Source: a bacterium | Lineage (GTDB): Bacteria > Verrucomicrobiota > Verrucomicrobiia > Limisphaerales > UBA11358 | Assembly (NCBI GenBank): GCA_021780905.1 | Contig: JAJXXW010000030.1 | Location: forward strand, 17,500 to 81,499 | DNA: 64,000 nucleotides | Direction: 5' to 3' | Part shown: positions 63,878 through 64,000 of the stretch, one piece after another | Layout of the letters: each line of letters starts with the position of its first letter | Numbering within the stretch: position 1 is the stretch's first letter | Notes under the pieces: generated by a model | The model's database searches: none | Told to the model about the DNA's origin: nothing | Seen by the model: the letters and a program-made list of their open reading frames with translations, nothing else | Position numbers and translations under genes: made by a program

Positions 63878-64000
63878 CAGGCCGTTGAAAAACGGGTGAT
63901 TTTTCAGCGCCACGATTTTTCATGGGTGATTTTTTCAAAATTCAGTGTGCGAACCGTGGTAACGGCTGCCCCAACCGCAGCCACAAGTTGGCGGTTGGCC

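Overview
The window is a GC-rich chromosomal segment of about 45 genes, with short intergenic gaps and many ATGA start/stop overlaps. The gene mix points to the Verrucomicrobiota, probably a Limisphaerales/Pedosphaera-type lineage. Pointers are a DUF1080 secreted hydrolase, a sulfatase-fold protein, a long run of pseudopilins with very long leaders, an S8 protease ending in an FYRL-type C-terminal module, Gld-like ABC genes, and palindromic repeats that read as VGQASRLS/DRRDACPT or GGTPVP when they fall inside genes. This taxonomic call is inference; no rRNA is present.

Layout. 1-681: the end of a fluoride channel gene (crcB) and a DUF190 gene. 690-1741: tRNA-Arg(UCU) surrounded by dead mobile-element pieces (IS4-type transposase, tyrosine recombinase, a second transposase fragment). 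1742-6436 (minus): dnaE, interrupted in frame by two palindromic repeats, and yebC. 6571-16408: a YihY-type membrane protein, a DUF1080 hydrolase, an unusual ferritin-like/ATP-grasp fusion, a LysM protein, two MFS transporters, a sulfatase-fold protein lacking every catalytic motif, and two tiny membrane proteins. 16480-20171: prmC (with another in-frame repeat), murA, hisD. 20174-28910 (minus): a compact recC-recB-recD operon. 29112-32089: pyrF, an M14 carboxypeptidase, leuC.

32294-53590 is the most distinctive part: a type IV pilus/type II secretion-like locus. It has two PilB/GspE ATPases flanking PilT, then PilC, then a BrnT/CopG-like toxin-antitoxin pair. The antitoxin stop overlaps the first of five pseudopilin genes, followed by a giant PilX-like protein (1286 aa) and a 2099-aa secreted subtilisin-like protease. 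The toxin-antitoxin pair has its own strong promoter with a short palindrome, so the whole pseudopilin operon may be under toxin-antitoxin control. One pseudopilin has a leader of about 105 residues built largely from a 21-bp tandem repeat.

53806-63877: icd with a clear terminator, a decayed C-terminal fragment of an M32 carboxypeptidase, argG, a four-gene Gld-like ABC transporter operon (minus), a DegT-family aminotransferase, and an ArsR-type regulator. The regulator's promoter encloses a perfect inverted repeat and predicts an almost leaderless mRNA.

A recurring theme is extragenic repeat DNA absorbed into coding sequence without loss of frame: twice in dnaE, twice in prmC, once in the ferritin-like/ATP-grasp gene, and in several pseudopilin leaders.
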